A stretch of DNA of 64,000 nt from Verrucomicrobiaceae bacterium (GCA_016795465.1 JAEUHK010000101.1:40307-104306), one strand, 5' to 3'; shown: positions 46,937-55,603, counted from the first letter of the stretch. A program made the numbers and translations. The notes: generated by a model from the sequence alone, not told the origin.

Positions 46937-48085
46937 TCAAGGATGAGCTGGCGGCGTCCAAAATGTGCCCTCGATGCAGCGATCCTCCTCGCGTGGGCCG
47001 TTGTAGTAGTAGGCGGTGAACAGCCTGCCATCGGGCCGCACGAGTGCGCGTGGATAGCCGAGGTCGCCATCGAAGCCATCATCGCGGATCACGATCTCCG
47101 GTTGCCAGGTTTTGCCTTCATCGGCGCTGATGCGTGCACGGATGCCGGTGGGCTTGCGGCGGTGGCCATAGGTGACGCAGAGACGGCCACCCGGTAGCAG
47201 GACGGTGGCAGGAGGATTGCCGCCGATATTGCCTGTGACGGCGCTGACGTGTTGCCACGTCTTGCCAAGATCATCGCTGCGCCAGAGCTGGATGTCTGCG
47301 TTTGGTTTGCCCATGCGGATCGTGGTGAGCAGGACACCGCTTTTGGTGCGCACGGTGCTCGGCATGATGGCAAAACCGCCCGGCTGCGGCTCGTCGCCGA
47401 TGTAGGAGACGAACTTCCACGTCACACCGCCGTCGGTCGTGCGTGCGCAAAAGACGCGACCTTCCTTGCCATCGTTCTTTTTGCCGCAACTGCCAAACAT
47501 GAGGCAATCACGCGGCCCGAGCACGATGAGATCGGTTCGCGTGCAGATGCCTTCCACACCTTCGACCGCGAAACGGAACGGCCCGCGCCAGGTCTTGCAG
47601 CGATCCGTGCTCGTGTAGAACCACGATGGTCCCGCGTGCAGTCCGCCAAATCGGAAGCGCAAAACAAAATCCGGTGCGGTGAATTCCAGCGGCTCTGTCA
47701 GCGGCTTCGGCTTCGCTTCCGTTTTGTGATCGGCAAAGGGCAGATTCTCCTCGGTCTTCCAAGTCTTCCCGCCATCGAGACTACGGGCCTGAATCTCGTA
47801 GCTCGGCTTGGTGCGGTCGATGCGATGATCGGACGTCGTCGATTTATACCACGTCGACGTGAAGCCCACGACCATCTCATCGCCCCACTGCCACAGCCCG
47901 TGATTCGCCGGCCAGCCGCCGTAGCGGTCTGGTTCCTTGTAAATGATCACATTCTCCCGCGACGCCGGACTGACTGTCGGAACCGCAGATGTCGGTGAGC
48001 CGGGTTTGATGATTTCGAGTTTCTCATCGCCGAAAGCGAACGAGCAGGTGGCGACGAAGGTGAGTGTGAGAAAGGTTCTGGGCAT
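46937..48085 (-). CDS. Secreted BNR/Asp-box sialidase-family protein
   Basis: 382 residues from the MPRTFLTLTF methionine, where a signal peptide begins; the frame opens earlier at 48106. Five Asp boxes are visible: SLDGGKTW, STDRCKTW, TTDGGVTW, SDDLGKTW and SADEGKTW, giving a six-bladed propeller. The Arg triad and catalytic Tyr of true GH33 sialidases could not be assigned by eye, so it may act on another glycan or bind sugar. It lies 18 bp before the GH32 gene on the same strand. Confidence 0.8.
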   Translation of the reverse strand: MPRTFLTLTFVATCSFAFGDEKLEIIKPGSPTSAVPTVSPASRENVIIYKEPDRYGGWPANHGLWQWGDEMVVGFTSTWYKSTTSDHRIDRTKPSYEIQARSLDGGKTWKTEENLPFADHKTEAKPKPLTEPLEFTAPDFVLRFRFGGLHAGPSWFYTSTDRCKTWRGPFRFAVEGVEGICTRTDLIVLGPRDCLMFGSCGKKNDGKEGRVFCARTTDGGVTWKFVSYIGDEPQPGGFAIMPSTVRTKSGVLLTTIRMGKPNADIQLWRSDDLGKTWQHVSAVTGNIGGNPPATVLLPGGRLCVTYGHRRKPTGIRARISADEGKTWQPEIVIRDDGFDGDLGYPRALVRPDGRLFTAYYYNGPREEDRCIEGTFWTPPAHP

Positions 48086-48148
48086 GATGATGGAGTCGAT
48101 GGGCAATCGAAGGGCGTGGAAGGATCTGGATTCGATGATGATCGAATC

Positions 48149-49210
48149 TCACTTCGGCCACTCGCCGTTCACCATCGGCTTCGTGGTGAGCTTGGCGGGA
48201 TCGAGGACGATGTGCTTCACCTTCGCCCGCTTCCAGGTGTAGGTGATGTGGACGAGGCCGTCTTTGGTCTGGATGATGGCGGGATAGCTGAATTCCTTCT
48301 TCGGCTCGTCTTCAAAGACCAGGGCGGCTTCCCAAGTCTTGCCATCCTTGCTCACGGCGAGGTTCAGCGGGCTACGCCCTTTGGCGGTGTGGTTGTAGAT
48401 GAGCAGGTGACGGCCATCCGCGAGCGTGACGGCATCGGTGCCGGAGTTGGGATTGGGCAGATCGGTGAGGGAAATCTCGCCCCAGGTCTTGCCTGTGTCT
48501 TCGGAGGTGATTTGGAAGACTTTGCTTTGTCGCGTGCGGCCCACGGCTTGAATCTTGTCTCCACCGAGGAAGAGAAGGCTCGGCTGAATGGCGCTGATCT
48601 TCAGACCGTCGTGCAGAAGTTCGGTGCGTGTCCATGTTTTGCCGAGGTCTGAGGTGCGCTCGAAGTAGATGGCCCACGCACTCGGCTTCGTATCGGTCTC
48701 GTTGCTCGTGGGGCACAAAATGTCGCCGTTCGCGAGTTGCACAGGCTTGTTCTTGATCGGGCCGAAGATGCCTTTGGGCAGCTTTTGGGCCGCCGACCAT
48801 GTTTTGCCGCCATCAGTGCTCGTTTTGAGTTCGCCCCACCACGTGCTCGGTGACGGGCCGACTTTGTACAAGAGCATGAGCGGCGCATTCTTCGGCTGAA
48901 ACAGCACAGGATTCCATGTCGGATGGCGCGAGCCGTCGGCTTGCACGCCGTTCGCCGTTTCGACGCCTTCGGTCCATTTGCCATCGGGAAGCTGACGCGA
49001 CACCCAGATGCACACATCCGGATTTTTCTCCGCCGTGCCGCCAAACCACGCCGTGACGAGCCCCGTGGGCGTTTCGACGATCGTGGTGGCGTGGATCTGT
49101 GGGTAAGGGCCGGTGTCGTAGATGTATTCCGTTGTGAGGATGGCGGGATCAGCATGAGACAACCACGGAATACACAGAATACACTGAAGGATGAGGCGAT
49201 AGAGTTTCAT
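48149..49210 (-). CDS. Exo-alpha-sialidase-like BNR protein with repeat-derived signal peptide
   Basis: 353 residues. Asp boxes STDGGKTWSAA, TSDLGKTWTR, SEDTGKTWGE and SKDGKTWEAAL lie in a propeller with HATTIVETPTGLVTAWFGGTAEKNPDVCIWVSRQ and RHPTWNPVLF, the FRIP-like and Glu regions of this exo-alpha-sialidase branch. The leader MKLYRLILQCILCIPWLSHA is unusual: its hydrophobic core is encoded by a copy of the ACCACGGAATACACAG repeat (49162-49188). Probably secreted, cleaving sialic acid or a related sugar from glycans. Confidence 0.82.
   Translation of the reverse strand: MKLYRLILQCILCIPWLSHADPAILTTEYIYDTGPYPQIHATTIVETPTGLVTAWFGGTAEKNPDVCIWVSRQLPDGKWTEGVETANGVQADGSRHPTWNPVLFQPKNAPLMLLYKVGPSPSTWWGELKTSTDGGKTWSAAQKLPKGIFGPIKNKPVQLANGDILCPTSNETDTKPSAWAIYFERTSDLGKTWTRTELLHDGLKISAIQPSLLFLGGDKIQAVGRTRQSKVFQITSEDTGKTWGEISLTDLPNPNSGTDAVTLADGRHLLIYNHTAKGRSPLNLAVSKDGKTWEAALVFEDEPKKEFSYPAIIQTKDGLVHITYTWKRAKVKHIVLDPAKLTTKPMVNGEWPK
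49162..49188 (+). repeat. ACCACGGAATACACAG-type repeat inside a signal-peptide coding region
   Basis: The 27 bases starting ACCACGGAATACACAG and ending ACACTGAA belong to the same short dispersed family as the copies at 49241, 49671 and 49734. Read on the minus strand it encodes LQCILCIPW in the sialidase leader. Confidence 0.85.
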
Positions 49211-49240
49211 GACGGGTTGGTTGTTCGGTTGGTTTGGGTT

Positions 49241-49267
49241 CCGTGTATTCAGTGTATTCTGTGGTTG
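49241..49267 (-). repeat. Inverted copy of the dispersed repeat, left of the GxxExxY gene
   Basis: TCCGTGTATTCAGTGTATTC followed by TGTGGTT is the complement of the 49162 copy with one or two changes. It lies between the sialidase start and the GxxExxY stop. Confidence 0.85.
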
Positions 49268-49272
49268 GGCCT

Positions 49273-49653
49273 TCAGAGCACGATCCGCTCGATCTCAATG
49301 AGAGGGTGATGGCCGAAATTGACCAAGAAGGCGAGTTTGAAGCCGGTGGCTTTGAGATAGTTCTGCACTTGGGCGCGGTGAGCATCTGTCAGTTCCTTCA
49401 CAGCTTTGAGTTCCACGATGATTTTGTCGAAGCAGATGAAGTCCGGGATGTATTCGCTTTTGAGCAGTGTGCCTTTGTAATCAAGCTGGAGCCGTGGTTG
49501 AGCAATGGCAGGCACGCCAGCCAATCGGAACTCAATCTCCAAGCACTCTTGATAGACGGGTTCGAGAAAGCCAGAACCCTTGTTCTTATAGACTTCAAAG
49601 AGCGCACCGCGAATGGCGAAGCTTTCGTCTGGATAAAGAAGTTTGGGATTCAT
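49273..49653 (-). CDS. GxxExxY protein
   Basis: 126 residues. The defining GFLEPVY lies in KGSGFLEPVYQECLEIEF, and the later part has SEYIPDFICFDKIIVELKAVKEL, the D...E-x-K pattern of a PD-(D/E)xK-like nuclease fold, ending with NFGHHPLIEIERIVL. GxxExxY proteins are widespread in Verrucomicrobiota and Planctomycetota, often in many copies per genome beside short repeats, as here. Role unknown; the fold suggests DNA binding or cleavage. Confidence 0.88.
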   Translation of the reverse strand: MNPKLLYPDESFAIRGALFEVYKNKGSGFLEPVYQECLEIEFRLAGVPAIAQPRLQLDYKGTLLKSEYIPDFICFDKIIVELKAVKELTDAHRAQVQNYLKATGFKLAFLVNFGHHPLIEIERIVL

Positions 49654-49670
49654 TTGAAGGAGTTGGTTTG

Positions 49671-49716
49671 ACCACGGAACACACAGAACACACAGAACAC
49701 ACAGAACACACGGAAA
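49671..49716 (+). repeat. Tandem ACACAGAAC repeat, right of the GxxExxY gene
   Basis: ACCACGGAAC is followed by three CACACAGAA units and CACGGAAA. This is the tandem-expanded form of the dispersed repeat, in plus orientation. Confidence 0.9.
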
Positions 49717-49733
49717 ACTGAACTGGAAAACCT

Positions 49734-49761
49734 TTCCGTGTATTCAGTGTATTCCGTGGTT
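49734..49761 (-). repeat. Second inverted copy right of the GxxExxY gene
   Basis: TTCCGTGTATTCAGTGTATT followed by CCGTGGTT; with 49671-49716 it forms an inverted pair that could fold as a hairpin just before the aldolase stop. Confidence 0.85.
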
Positions 49762-49765
49762 GTTC

Positions 49766-50674
49766 CTATCTGAGCAAGCCGAGGGCGGTGAGTCTTTCAC
49801 GAATGATGGCGCGTTCTGGCTCACGGAAGCGGTGGAAAGGCTCGGCCATGTGGTCGTCACAGATGCCGAGGAGACTAAGGCCGCATTTGATGCCTTTGAT
49901 GATGGCGCTCTTGTGCTTGCCGACGGTGTAGATGGCTCCGGCGAGTTTCATCACTTGGGCGTGCAGTTCGCGAGTGCGCTGGAGGTCCTGCGCGGCGGCA
50001 GCCTGATGCATCTCGACGTAGAGTTTGGGGTGCAGGTTGGCTCCGCCATTGATGCCGCCGTGACCGCCGAGCAGCACGGCCTCGGCAGTGAGTTCTTCGG
50101 GGCCGACGAGCACGCTCCAGTCGGCGCGTTGCTTAGCGATCTCGATGAGGCGGTGGAAGTAGATCATGTCACACGAGCTGTCTTTGACGCCGCAGACGCC
50201 GGGCATGTCGAGTGCGCGGCGGACGAGGTCGAGCTCGAAGCTCACTTTCGTCAAACCGGGCATGTTGTAGAGAAACAACGGCAGCGGCATCTCGGCGACG
50301 AGGTCTTGCACGTATTCGAGCATCTCCGGCGGCGCGGCAGGGAAGTAATACGGCGGCGCGAGCACCACATGCGTCGCACCGACCTCCGCGGAGTATTTAG
50401 CGAGATTCACGCTTTCGGTGAAGGAGGTGTCGGTGATGCCAACGAGCACGGGAACGCGTCCTGCGGCCAGTTTGCAGGCTCGTTCGATCAATTCGCGGCG
50501 AAGGCGGTAGCTGAGGCTCGGGCCTTCACCGGTCGTGCCGAGCACGAAGAGGCCCGAAACGCCGCCGCTGATGAGATGCTCGATGAGACGCTCCAAACCG
50601 GCGACGTCGAGGGTGTCGCGATCACGCAATGGGGAGACGAGGGGCGGAATGATGCCGCGGAGTGGTTGGGACAT
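49766..50674 (-). CDS. DHDPS/NAL-family aldolase
   Basis: 302 residues from MSQPLRGI at 50674, chosen over the longer frame to 50704. GTTGEGPSL (46-54) binds the pyruvate carboxylate, Tyr136 (LYNMPG) and Lys164 (CGVKDSS) are the proton-relay Tyr and Schiff-base Lys. The family includes dihydrodipicolinate synthase, N-acetylneuraminate lyase and KDG aldolases. Next to two sialidase-like genes a sialate lyase or related sugar-acid aldolase is likely, but YNMPG is also common in non-sialate members, so the substrate is open. Confidence 0.82.
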   Translation of the reverse strand: MSQPLRGIIPPLVSPLRDRDTLDVAGLERLIEHLISGGVSGLFVLGTTGEGPSLSYRLRRELIERACKLAAGRVPVLVGITDTSFTESVNLAKYSAEVGATHVVLAPPYYFPAAPPEMLEYVQDLVAEMPLPLFLYNMPGLTKVSFELDLVRRALDMPGVCGVKDSSCDMIYFHRLIEIAKQRADWSVLVGPEELTAEAVLLGGHGGINGGANLHPKLYVEMHQAAAAQDLQRTRELHAQVMKLAGAIYTVGKHKSAIIKGIKCGLSLLGICDDHMAEPFHRFREPERAIIRERLTALGLLR

Positions 50675-50777
50675 GGCTTGAAAGGATAAAAGATGAAGGG
50701 GCAAAGATAAATGAGGCTTCGCTGCTCATCCTTGGCAACGGCTTGACGATTCTTGATGAGCCTGACATGCTCCACGC

Positions 50778-51638
50778 ATGCCCGCCACCGACCAGGCTGA
50801 CTACTTTTCCACGCAAGTGATGCGCACGCGGCGCTTCTTCCTGCCCGAATGGCAGGAGCGGCAGCGCGATGCGGCTGTGCTCTGCCTCGTGGGTGGCGGC
50901 TGTGAGTGGTGTGCGCCGGATTTCATCGTGGACCGGCAGGAATTCCCATTTTTGGCCTTTGAATTCGTGTCACGCGGCAAAGGCAGCGCGACGCTGGCGA
51001 ACCGGAAACACGAGGTAGAGGCCGGGCACGCGTTCTTTTACGACTCGAGCATGCCGCATGTGATCCGTAGTTCGGCGGAGGAGCCGATGGTGAAGTATTT
51101 CTTCAACTTTACCGGTCCGCGGGCCGCCGCGTTGATGAGCGATCTTGACCTCGCCGCCGGCAGTGTGTTGCGTGTGGCGGATGCTTCGCGGGTGGTGAGC
51201 CTGCTCGAAGAGGTGATCGATCATGCGCTGCGTGGCGGTCGTTTTGGCCTGCGGGCGGCCTGCGCGGCACTGGAGCATGCGCTGGTGCTTTGCGCGGACA
51301 GTCGCCAACCCGCCACAACGAAGATGGACCCCGCTTACGCGACGTATCTGCGCTGCCGCGGTCATCTGCTGCGCAATTACCCGGTGCTCAACAGCATCGA
51401 ACAGGCCGCGAAGGCCTGCCACGTCTCCGCCGCCTACTTCACGCGCCTCTTTCAACGCTACGACACCGAGACACCGCTCGCCTGTTTGACCCGCCTGAAG
51501 CTCTCGCAAGCCGCCATCAAGCTGCGCCAGCCAGACGCGCTGGTGAAAAACGTGGCCGCCGAGCTCGGTTACAAGTCCGCCGCGCATTTTTCGCGTGCTT
51601 TCAAGGCCTGGAGCGGAAGATCGCCGCGTGGTGGTTGA
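50778..51638 (+). CDS. AraC-family transcriptional regulator
   Basis: 286 residues. A cupin-like sensing domain lies at the N-terminus (about 35-120: EFVSRGKGSATLANRKHEVEAGHAFFYDSSMPHVI). The C-terminal AraC domain (about 190-285) has IEQAAKACHVSAAYFTRLFQRYDTETPLACLTRLKLSQAAIKLRQ and VKNVAAELGYKSAAHFSRAFKAWSGRSP, the two HTH units. Divergent from the aldolase gene, with about 100 bp between starts, so it probably controls the sialoside/fructan genes to its left. Confidence 0.88.
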   Translation: MPATDQADYFSTQVMRTRRFFLPEWQERQRDAAVLCLVGGGCEWCAPDFIVDRQEFPFLAFEFVSRGKGSATLANRKHEVEAGHAFFYDSSMPHVIRSSAEEPMVKYFFNFTGPRAAALMSDLDLAAGSVLRVADASRVVSLLEEVIDHALRGGRFGLRAACAALEHALVLCADSRQPATTKMDPAYATYLRCRGHLLRNYPVLNSIEQAAKACHVSAAYFTRLFQRYDTETPLACLTRLKLSQAAIKLRQPDALVKNVAAELGYKSAAHFSRAFKAWSGRSPRGG

Positions 51639-51685
51639 AATGCGTCGCGGACTTCCCATCTTCGCGCACTCCAAACCGCCGCCGC

Positions 51686-53350
51686 ATGCTTTCTGTCCTC
51701 AAAATTCGCAACCTCGCTCTCGTCGAAGACGTGACCTGGGAACTCGCGGCGGGGCTGGTGGGTGTAACGGGCGAGACCGGGGCGGGGAAGTCGATCATCG
51801 TGGGGGCTTTGAAGCTCATCCTCGGCGAGCGGGCGGACCGCTCACTCATCCGCACGGGGCAGGATGCCTGCACTGTGGAGGCGAGTTTTCATCTGAAGGA
51901 TGCGAAGGCCGTGGACGCGGTGCTCGAAGAGGCCGGGCTGGAGCCCTGCCAGGATGGCGAGTTGATCGTGAAGCGCACCATCAGCGCCAGCGGGGCGAAC
52001 AAGCAGTTCGTGAACTGCTCGCCGGTGACGATTCAGGTGCTCAAAAGCCTCGGTGAGTTTCTGGTCGATCTGCACGGACCGCATGATCATCAATCGCTGA
52101 ACTCTCGTGAGCGGCAGATGGACATGCTGGACAAGTTTGCCGGCATCGAGGAGCAGCTCGCAAAGTATGAGGCGGCCTGGAAAGAATGGCGAGCGGCGGC
52201 GGCGGAACTCGACGAGTTGGAGAATTCCGAACGCGCCAGCAGCCAGCAGATCGACATGCTTAAGTTTCAGGCGAATGAAATCGCCTCCGCAGACCTGAAG
52301 GCGGGCGAGGAGGAGGAGATCGAGTCGAAGCATCGCATCGCGGCGAATGGCGCACGCCTCGCCGAGCTGTGCGGAGCGATCACGAGCCGTCTGAGCGATG
52401 GCGATGGCAGTGTGATCGATGGTTTGCGCGAGATCAGCCGCAGCATCCACGAGCTGGAAAAGATCGATCCGGGCACGGCGAAGATGTTTGAAGGCTTCAA
52501 ATCGGCTCAGATCGAGCTGACGGAGCTGGAGAGCAGTGTGGCGGACTACGCGGAGGAGCTGGAGATCGATCCGGCGGAGCTCGCGAGGCTGGAAAGCCGC
52601 ATCGACACGATTCAAAAACTGAAGCGGAAGTATGGCCGCACGATTGGCGAGATTTTGGAGTTCCTGGCCGAGACGGAGCGCAAGCTAAGCCGCATCGAAA
52701 ATCGCGGTGAGGAGATCGCGAAGCTGCAAAAACTCGTCAAAGAGCGTGAGGCGGACGTTTTGAAGCTCGGGAAGCAAATCTCGAAAAAGCGGGCGGATGC
52801 GGCTCCGAAGCTCGCGAAGGAGGTCGCGAGCCATCTGGCCGATCTCGGCTTCAAGCAGAGCGTTTTTGCCGCGCAGCTCACGAACCTCGCCGAGCCGGCC
52901 AAAAGCGGCCTGGAGGAGGTCGATTTCCATTTTGCGCCAAATCCGGGCGAGCCATCCAAACCGCTGCGCATGACCGCATCGAGCGGCGAAATGTCCCGCG
53001 TGCTGCTGGCGGTGAAAAGCGCTCTCGCAAAGCAGGACGCGGTGCCGCTGCTCGTGTTTGATGAGATTGATGCGAACGTCGGCGGCAACATCGCCGAGGC
53101 CGTGGGCCGCAAGATGGCAGCGCTGGGCGCGACGCATCAGGTGATTGCGATCACCCACTTCCCGCAGGTGGCCTCGCTGGCGAAAAGTCACTTCGTGGTG
53201 ACGAAGGAAATCAAAGGCGGGCACACGAAGTCCCAGATTTCGGAAGTCGCTAACGAGGAACGTGTGGAAGAACTCGCCCGGATGCTGGGCGGTAACATCA
53301 CGAGCGCCCGTGAGCATGCGAAGAGTCTGCTCAAGGGCGCTGCAAAGTGA
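51686..53350 (+). CDS. recN: DNA repair protein RecN
   Basis: 554 residues from the MLSVLKIRNLALVEDV methionine; the frame extends into the araC gene but the RecN N-terminus fixes the start. Walker A GETGAGKS (29-36), LHGPHDHQSLNS (Q-loop region), a long coiled coil (about 155-375) and the C-terminal half with EVDFHFAPNPGEPSKPLRMTASSGEMSRVLLAVKSAL (signature) and LLVFDEIDANVGG (Walker B). SMC-like protein that holds broken DNA ends in double-strand-break repair. The length is normal. Confidence 0.95.
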   Translation: MLSVLKIRNLALVEDVTWELAAGLVGVTGETGAGKSIIVGALKLILGERADRSLIRTGQDACTVEASFHLKDAKAVDAVLEEAGLEPCQDGELIVKRTISASGANKQFVNCSPVTIQVLKSLGEFLVDLHGPHDHQSLNSRERQMDMLDKFAGIEEQLAKYEAAWKEWRAAAAELDELENSERASSQQIDMLKFQANEIASADLKAGEEEEIESKHRIAANGARLAELCGAITSRLSDGDGSVIDGLREISRSIHELEKIDPGTAKMFEGFKSAQIELTELESSVADYAEELEIDPAELARLESRIDTIQKLKRKYGRTIGEILEFLAETERKLSRIENRGEEIAKLQKLVKEREADVLKLGKQISKKRADAAPKLAKEVASHLADLGFKQSVFAAQLTNLAEPAKSGLEEVDFHFAPNPGEPSKPLRMTASSGEMSRVLLAVKSALAKQDAVPLLVFDEIDANVGGNIAEAVGRKMAALGATHQVIAITHFPQVASLAKSHFVVTKEIKGGHTKSQISEVANEERVEELARMLGGNITSAREHAKSLLKGAAK

Positions 53351-53363
53351 TCAACTGAGGATC

Positions 53364-53687
53364 TCAGTTGGGCTTCAAAAAGACTCGTGGCGGCCGACCA
53401 CGGACTCGCTTGAGCGAGGCGCTGAGGGCGAGGCTGCCGAGCTGTGTTTGCGCGTTCCAATCTTTGCGCGGCTTCTTTCCTTTGCTGGACCATTTCATGC
53501 CGCTTTCGATCCATTGCAGGCGGTAGTCGTCATAGGTGAGGCCTTTGTCGTCGTCCGTGACGCCAAACTGGAAGCCGCAACTGGGACATATTTCGAGCGA
53601 AGCGCCGCCGGTGCGGTTACGCGGCGGCTCGTGGAGCTCGTCGTAGCCGCACACCGGGCAGATGTGCGTGGTGGTGGAGGTTCTCAT
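53364..53687 (-). CDS. Zinc-ribbon protein (CPCC-like)
   Basis: 107 residues. Two CxxC pairs, C10/C13 and C34/C37, in the frames CPVCGYDELHEPPRNRTGGASLEICPSCGFQFGVTDDD, form a zinc ribbon. GLTYDDYRLQWIESGMKW is the conserved helix of this small family. The C-terminus is basic. Cytoplasmic protein of unknown function. It is convergent with recN, 13 bp apart. Confidence 0.75.
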   Translation of the reverse strand: MRTSTTTHICPVCGYDELHEPPRNRTGGASLEICPSCGFQFGVTDDDKGLTYDDYRLQWIESGMKWSSKGKKPRKDWNAQTQLGSLALSASLKRVRGRPPRVFLKPN

Positions 53688-53722
53688 GGCTGGGTTTTGG
53701 GGGGGAGGAGTATCGAGACATC

Positions 53723-54472
53723 TCAGCGGAAAGGGAGGCGAAGATCGGCAGGCTTCACTGGACGGCCAGGCTGGCGCTGCCAGTAGGTGGGGCTTTCGGG
53801 CTTGAAGAAGGTCTTGGTGCGGCCGCTCTCGTTGTAGGCGGCGAAGGCACGCGTTTTCGGATCAAAGACACGCAGCGTGCCATCGGTGTCGTCGAGTTTC
53901 ATCGGCAGGCCCTCGGCGCGGGCGCGTTGCAGGAAGAGCCAGGCCTGCGCGGCATAATCATCTGGCGACCGACTCGAGAAATCGTGACCATGACGGTCAA
54001 AGTGATCCTGCAAGCTGGACATATTCCCCCAAGTCTGCCGCGTCGGCGGAGCCTGGGCGGGGATGGCGGCCTTCGGCGCGGGCTTTTTCTCGGGTGTGAT
54101 GGCCTCGAGCACGCGGCGCACGATGGAGGGCGGCGGATTCGCGGCGGGCGCGTTCCCGCTCGTGGTAAAGGTGCCGGTGGCAAGCTGCTGACGGGCGCTG
54201 CCGAGGCTGTAATGATAGGTGGTGCCGGTGGAGAGGCCGCTGAGCGTGACTGCGTGATCCGCGGTGACGACACCTTCAGCCTTTTGGTTCAATTGAGCCG
54301 CGTTCAGCCCGTAGCTAAGACGCGTGCCGCAAGGCACATCCGTCTTCCATTGCACGGTTGCTCCATTGGTCGTGACGGTGACCTTCGGGCTGCCGACGAG
54401 CTCGACTGCATGCACCCATGCGCCGGAAATGACGACGATGAGGCAAAGCAGGAAGGCTGCGGTTCCTTTCAT
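53723..54472 (-). CDS. Secreted protein with FN3 domain and toxin-like C-terminus
   Basis: 249 residues. The signal peptide ends GAWVHA. A fibronectin type III domain (about 25-105: PKVTVTTNGATVQWKTDVPCGTRLSYG, LSGLSTGTTYHYSLGS) is followed by a Pro/Ala linker (about 110-145) and a compact C-terminal part: LQDHFDRHGHDFSSRSPDDYAAQAWLFLQRA, then LRVFDPKTRAFAAYNESGRTKTFFKPESPTYWQRQPG. That part resembles the C-terminal nuclease-type domain of polymorphic toxins (H-F-x-x-H-G...F-K-P). No immunity gene is recognised next to it. Confidence 0.6.
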   Translation of the reverse strand: MKGTAAFLLCLIVVISGAWVHAVELVGSPKVTVTTNGATVQWKTDVPCGTRLSYGLNAAQLNQKAEGVVTADHAVTLSGLSTGTTYHYSLGSARQQLATGTFTTSGNAPAANPPPSIVRRVLEAITPEKKPAPKAAIPAQAPPTRQTWGNMSSLQDHFDRHGHDFSSRSPDDYAAQAWLFLQRARAEGLPMKLDDTDGTLRVFDPKTRAFAAYNESGRTKTFFKPESPTYWQRQPGRPVKPADLRLPFR

Positions 54473-54530
54473 GAGGGGGCTTTTGGAGGTTTTTGAGGGT
54501 CTTCGTTAGATACACCCACCTTGGATTCGT

Positions 54531-55535
54531 TCAATCCGCGTATCGACCGCCGCCTGGACCGTTCATCCACTTCCAAGCGCTTTCGATGTGTTCGCGGGGA
54601 TCGAGATGGGCGGCCTTCCAGCCGATGACCTTTGCGGCAAGCGCCGGGTCAGCGACGAGCTCGGAGGGATCACCGGCACGACGCTCGCCATAGACGACGG
54701 GAATGGTCTTGCCGGTGACAGACTCGGCGGTGGCGATGATTTCCTTGACGCTGAAGCCTCTTCCTGTGCCGAGATTGATCGCAATGGTGTCGCCACCTTC
54801 GCGGAGATAGTTCAAAGCAAGGGCGTGAGCGCTGGCGAGATCGCACACATGAATGTAGTCGCGGATGCAGGTGCCATCCGGAGTGGGGTAGTCTGTGCCG
54901 AAGACGGTGATGTGCGGCCGCTGACCTGTGGCGGCCTGCAGGACAAGAGGAATCAGGTGGGTCTCAGGGTTGTGATCCTCACCGATCTCGCCGCTCGGAT
55001 GACAGCCGGAGGCATTGAAGTAGCGCAGGAAGACCGCTTTCAGCCCCCAGGCACGCTCACAATCACGAAGCACGCGCTCGAGCATCCACTTCGAGGCGCC
55101 GTAGGGGTTCACCGGTGCCTGCGGATGGGTTTCATCGATCGGGATGCGCACTGGATCGCCATACGTCGCGCAGGTGGAGGAGAAGATGAAGCGCTTGCAA
55201 CCATGACGCTGCATGGCTTCGAGCAGCGTGAGCGGCGCGGCGAGGTTGTTGCGGTAGTACTTGAGCGGATCGGTCACGGACTCGCCGACGTAGGCAAAGG
55301 CCGCGAAGTGCAGCACCGCCTCCGGTTTGTGCTCGCTGAAGAGCTTTTCGATCAGCGCGGCATCCGCCATCTCGCCCTCGATGAAGGTCACGCGATCCAT
55401 CGGCAAGGCATCGCGATGGCCGAAGACGAGATTGTCGAGCACGATGACGCGTTCATGCTGGTCGAGCAGATGACGAACCGTGTGGGAGCCGATGTAGCCG
55501 GCGCCGCCGGTGATGAGGAGGGGTCCTTGAGACAT
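54531..55535 (-). CDS. galE: UDP-glucose 4-epimerase
   Basis: 334 residues. GGAGYIGSHTVRHLLDQ is the Rossmann NAD motif, SSTCATYGDPVRIPIDETHPQAPVNPYGASKWMLE has the catalytic Thr/Tyr-x3-Lys (YGASK), and the end has PVVYGERRAGDPSELVADPALAAKVIGW. Extended short-chain dehydrogenase of GalE type that interconverts UDP-glucose and UDP-galactose for sugar metabolism and cell-envelope glycans. Single gene, cytoplasmic. Confidence 0.93.
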   Translation of the reverse strand: MSQGPLLITGGAGYIGSHTVRHLLDQHERVIVLDNLVFGHRDALPMDRVTFIEGEMADAALIEKLFSEHKPEAVLHFAAFAYVGESVTDPLKYYRNNLAAPLTLLEAMQRHGCKRFIFSSTCATYGDPVRIPIDETHPQAPVNPYGASKWMLERVLRDCERAWGLKAVFLRYFNASGCHPSGEIGEDHNPETHLIPLVLQAATGQRPHITVFGTDYPTPDGTCIRDYIHVCDLASAHALALNYLREGGDTIAINLGTGRGFSVKEIIATAESVTGKTIPVVYGERRAGDPSELVADPALAAKVIGWKAAHLDPREHIESAWKWMNGPGGGRYAD

Positions 55536-55603
55536 GGCCTAAAATACAGCCGTTGTCGGTGCCGCTGCCAAATGGAGAATGCTTTAGGCCCGCAAAGACA
55601 GGC

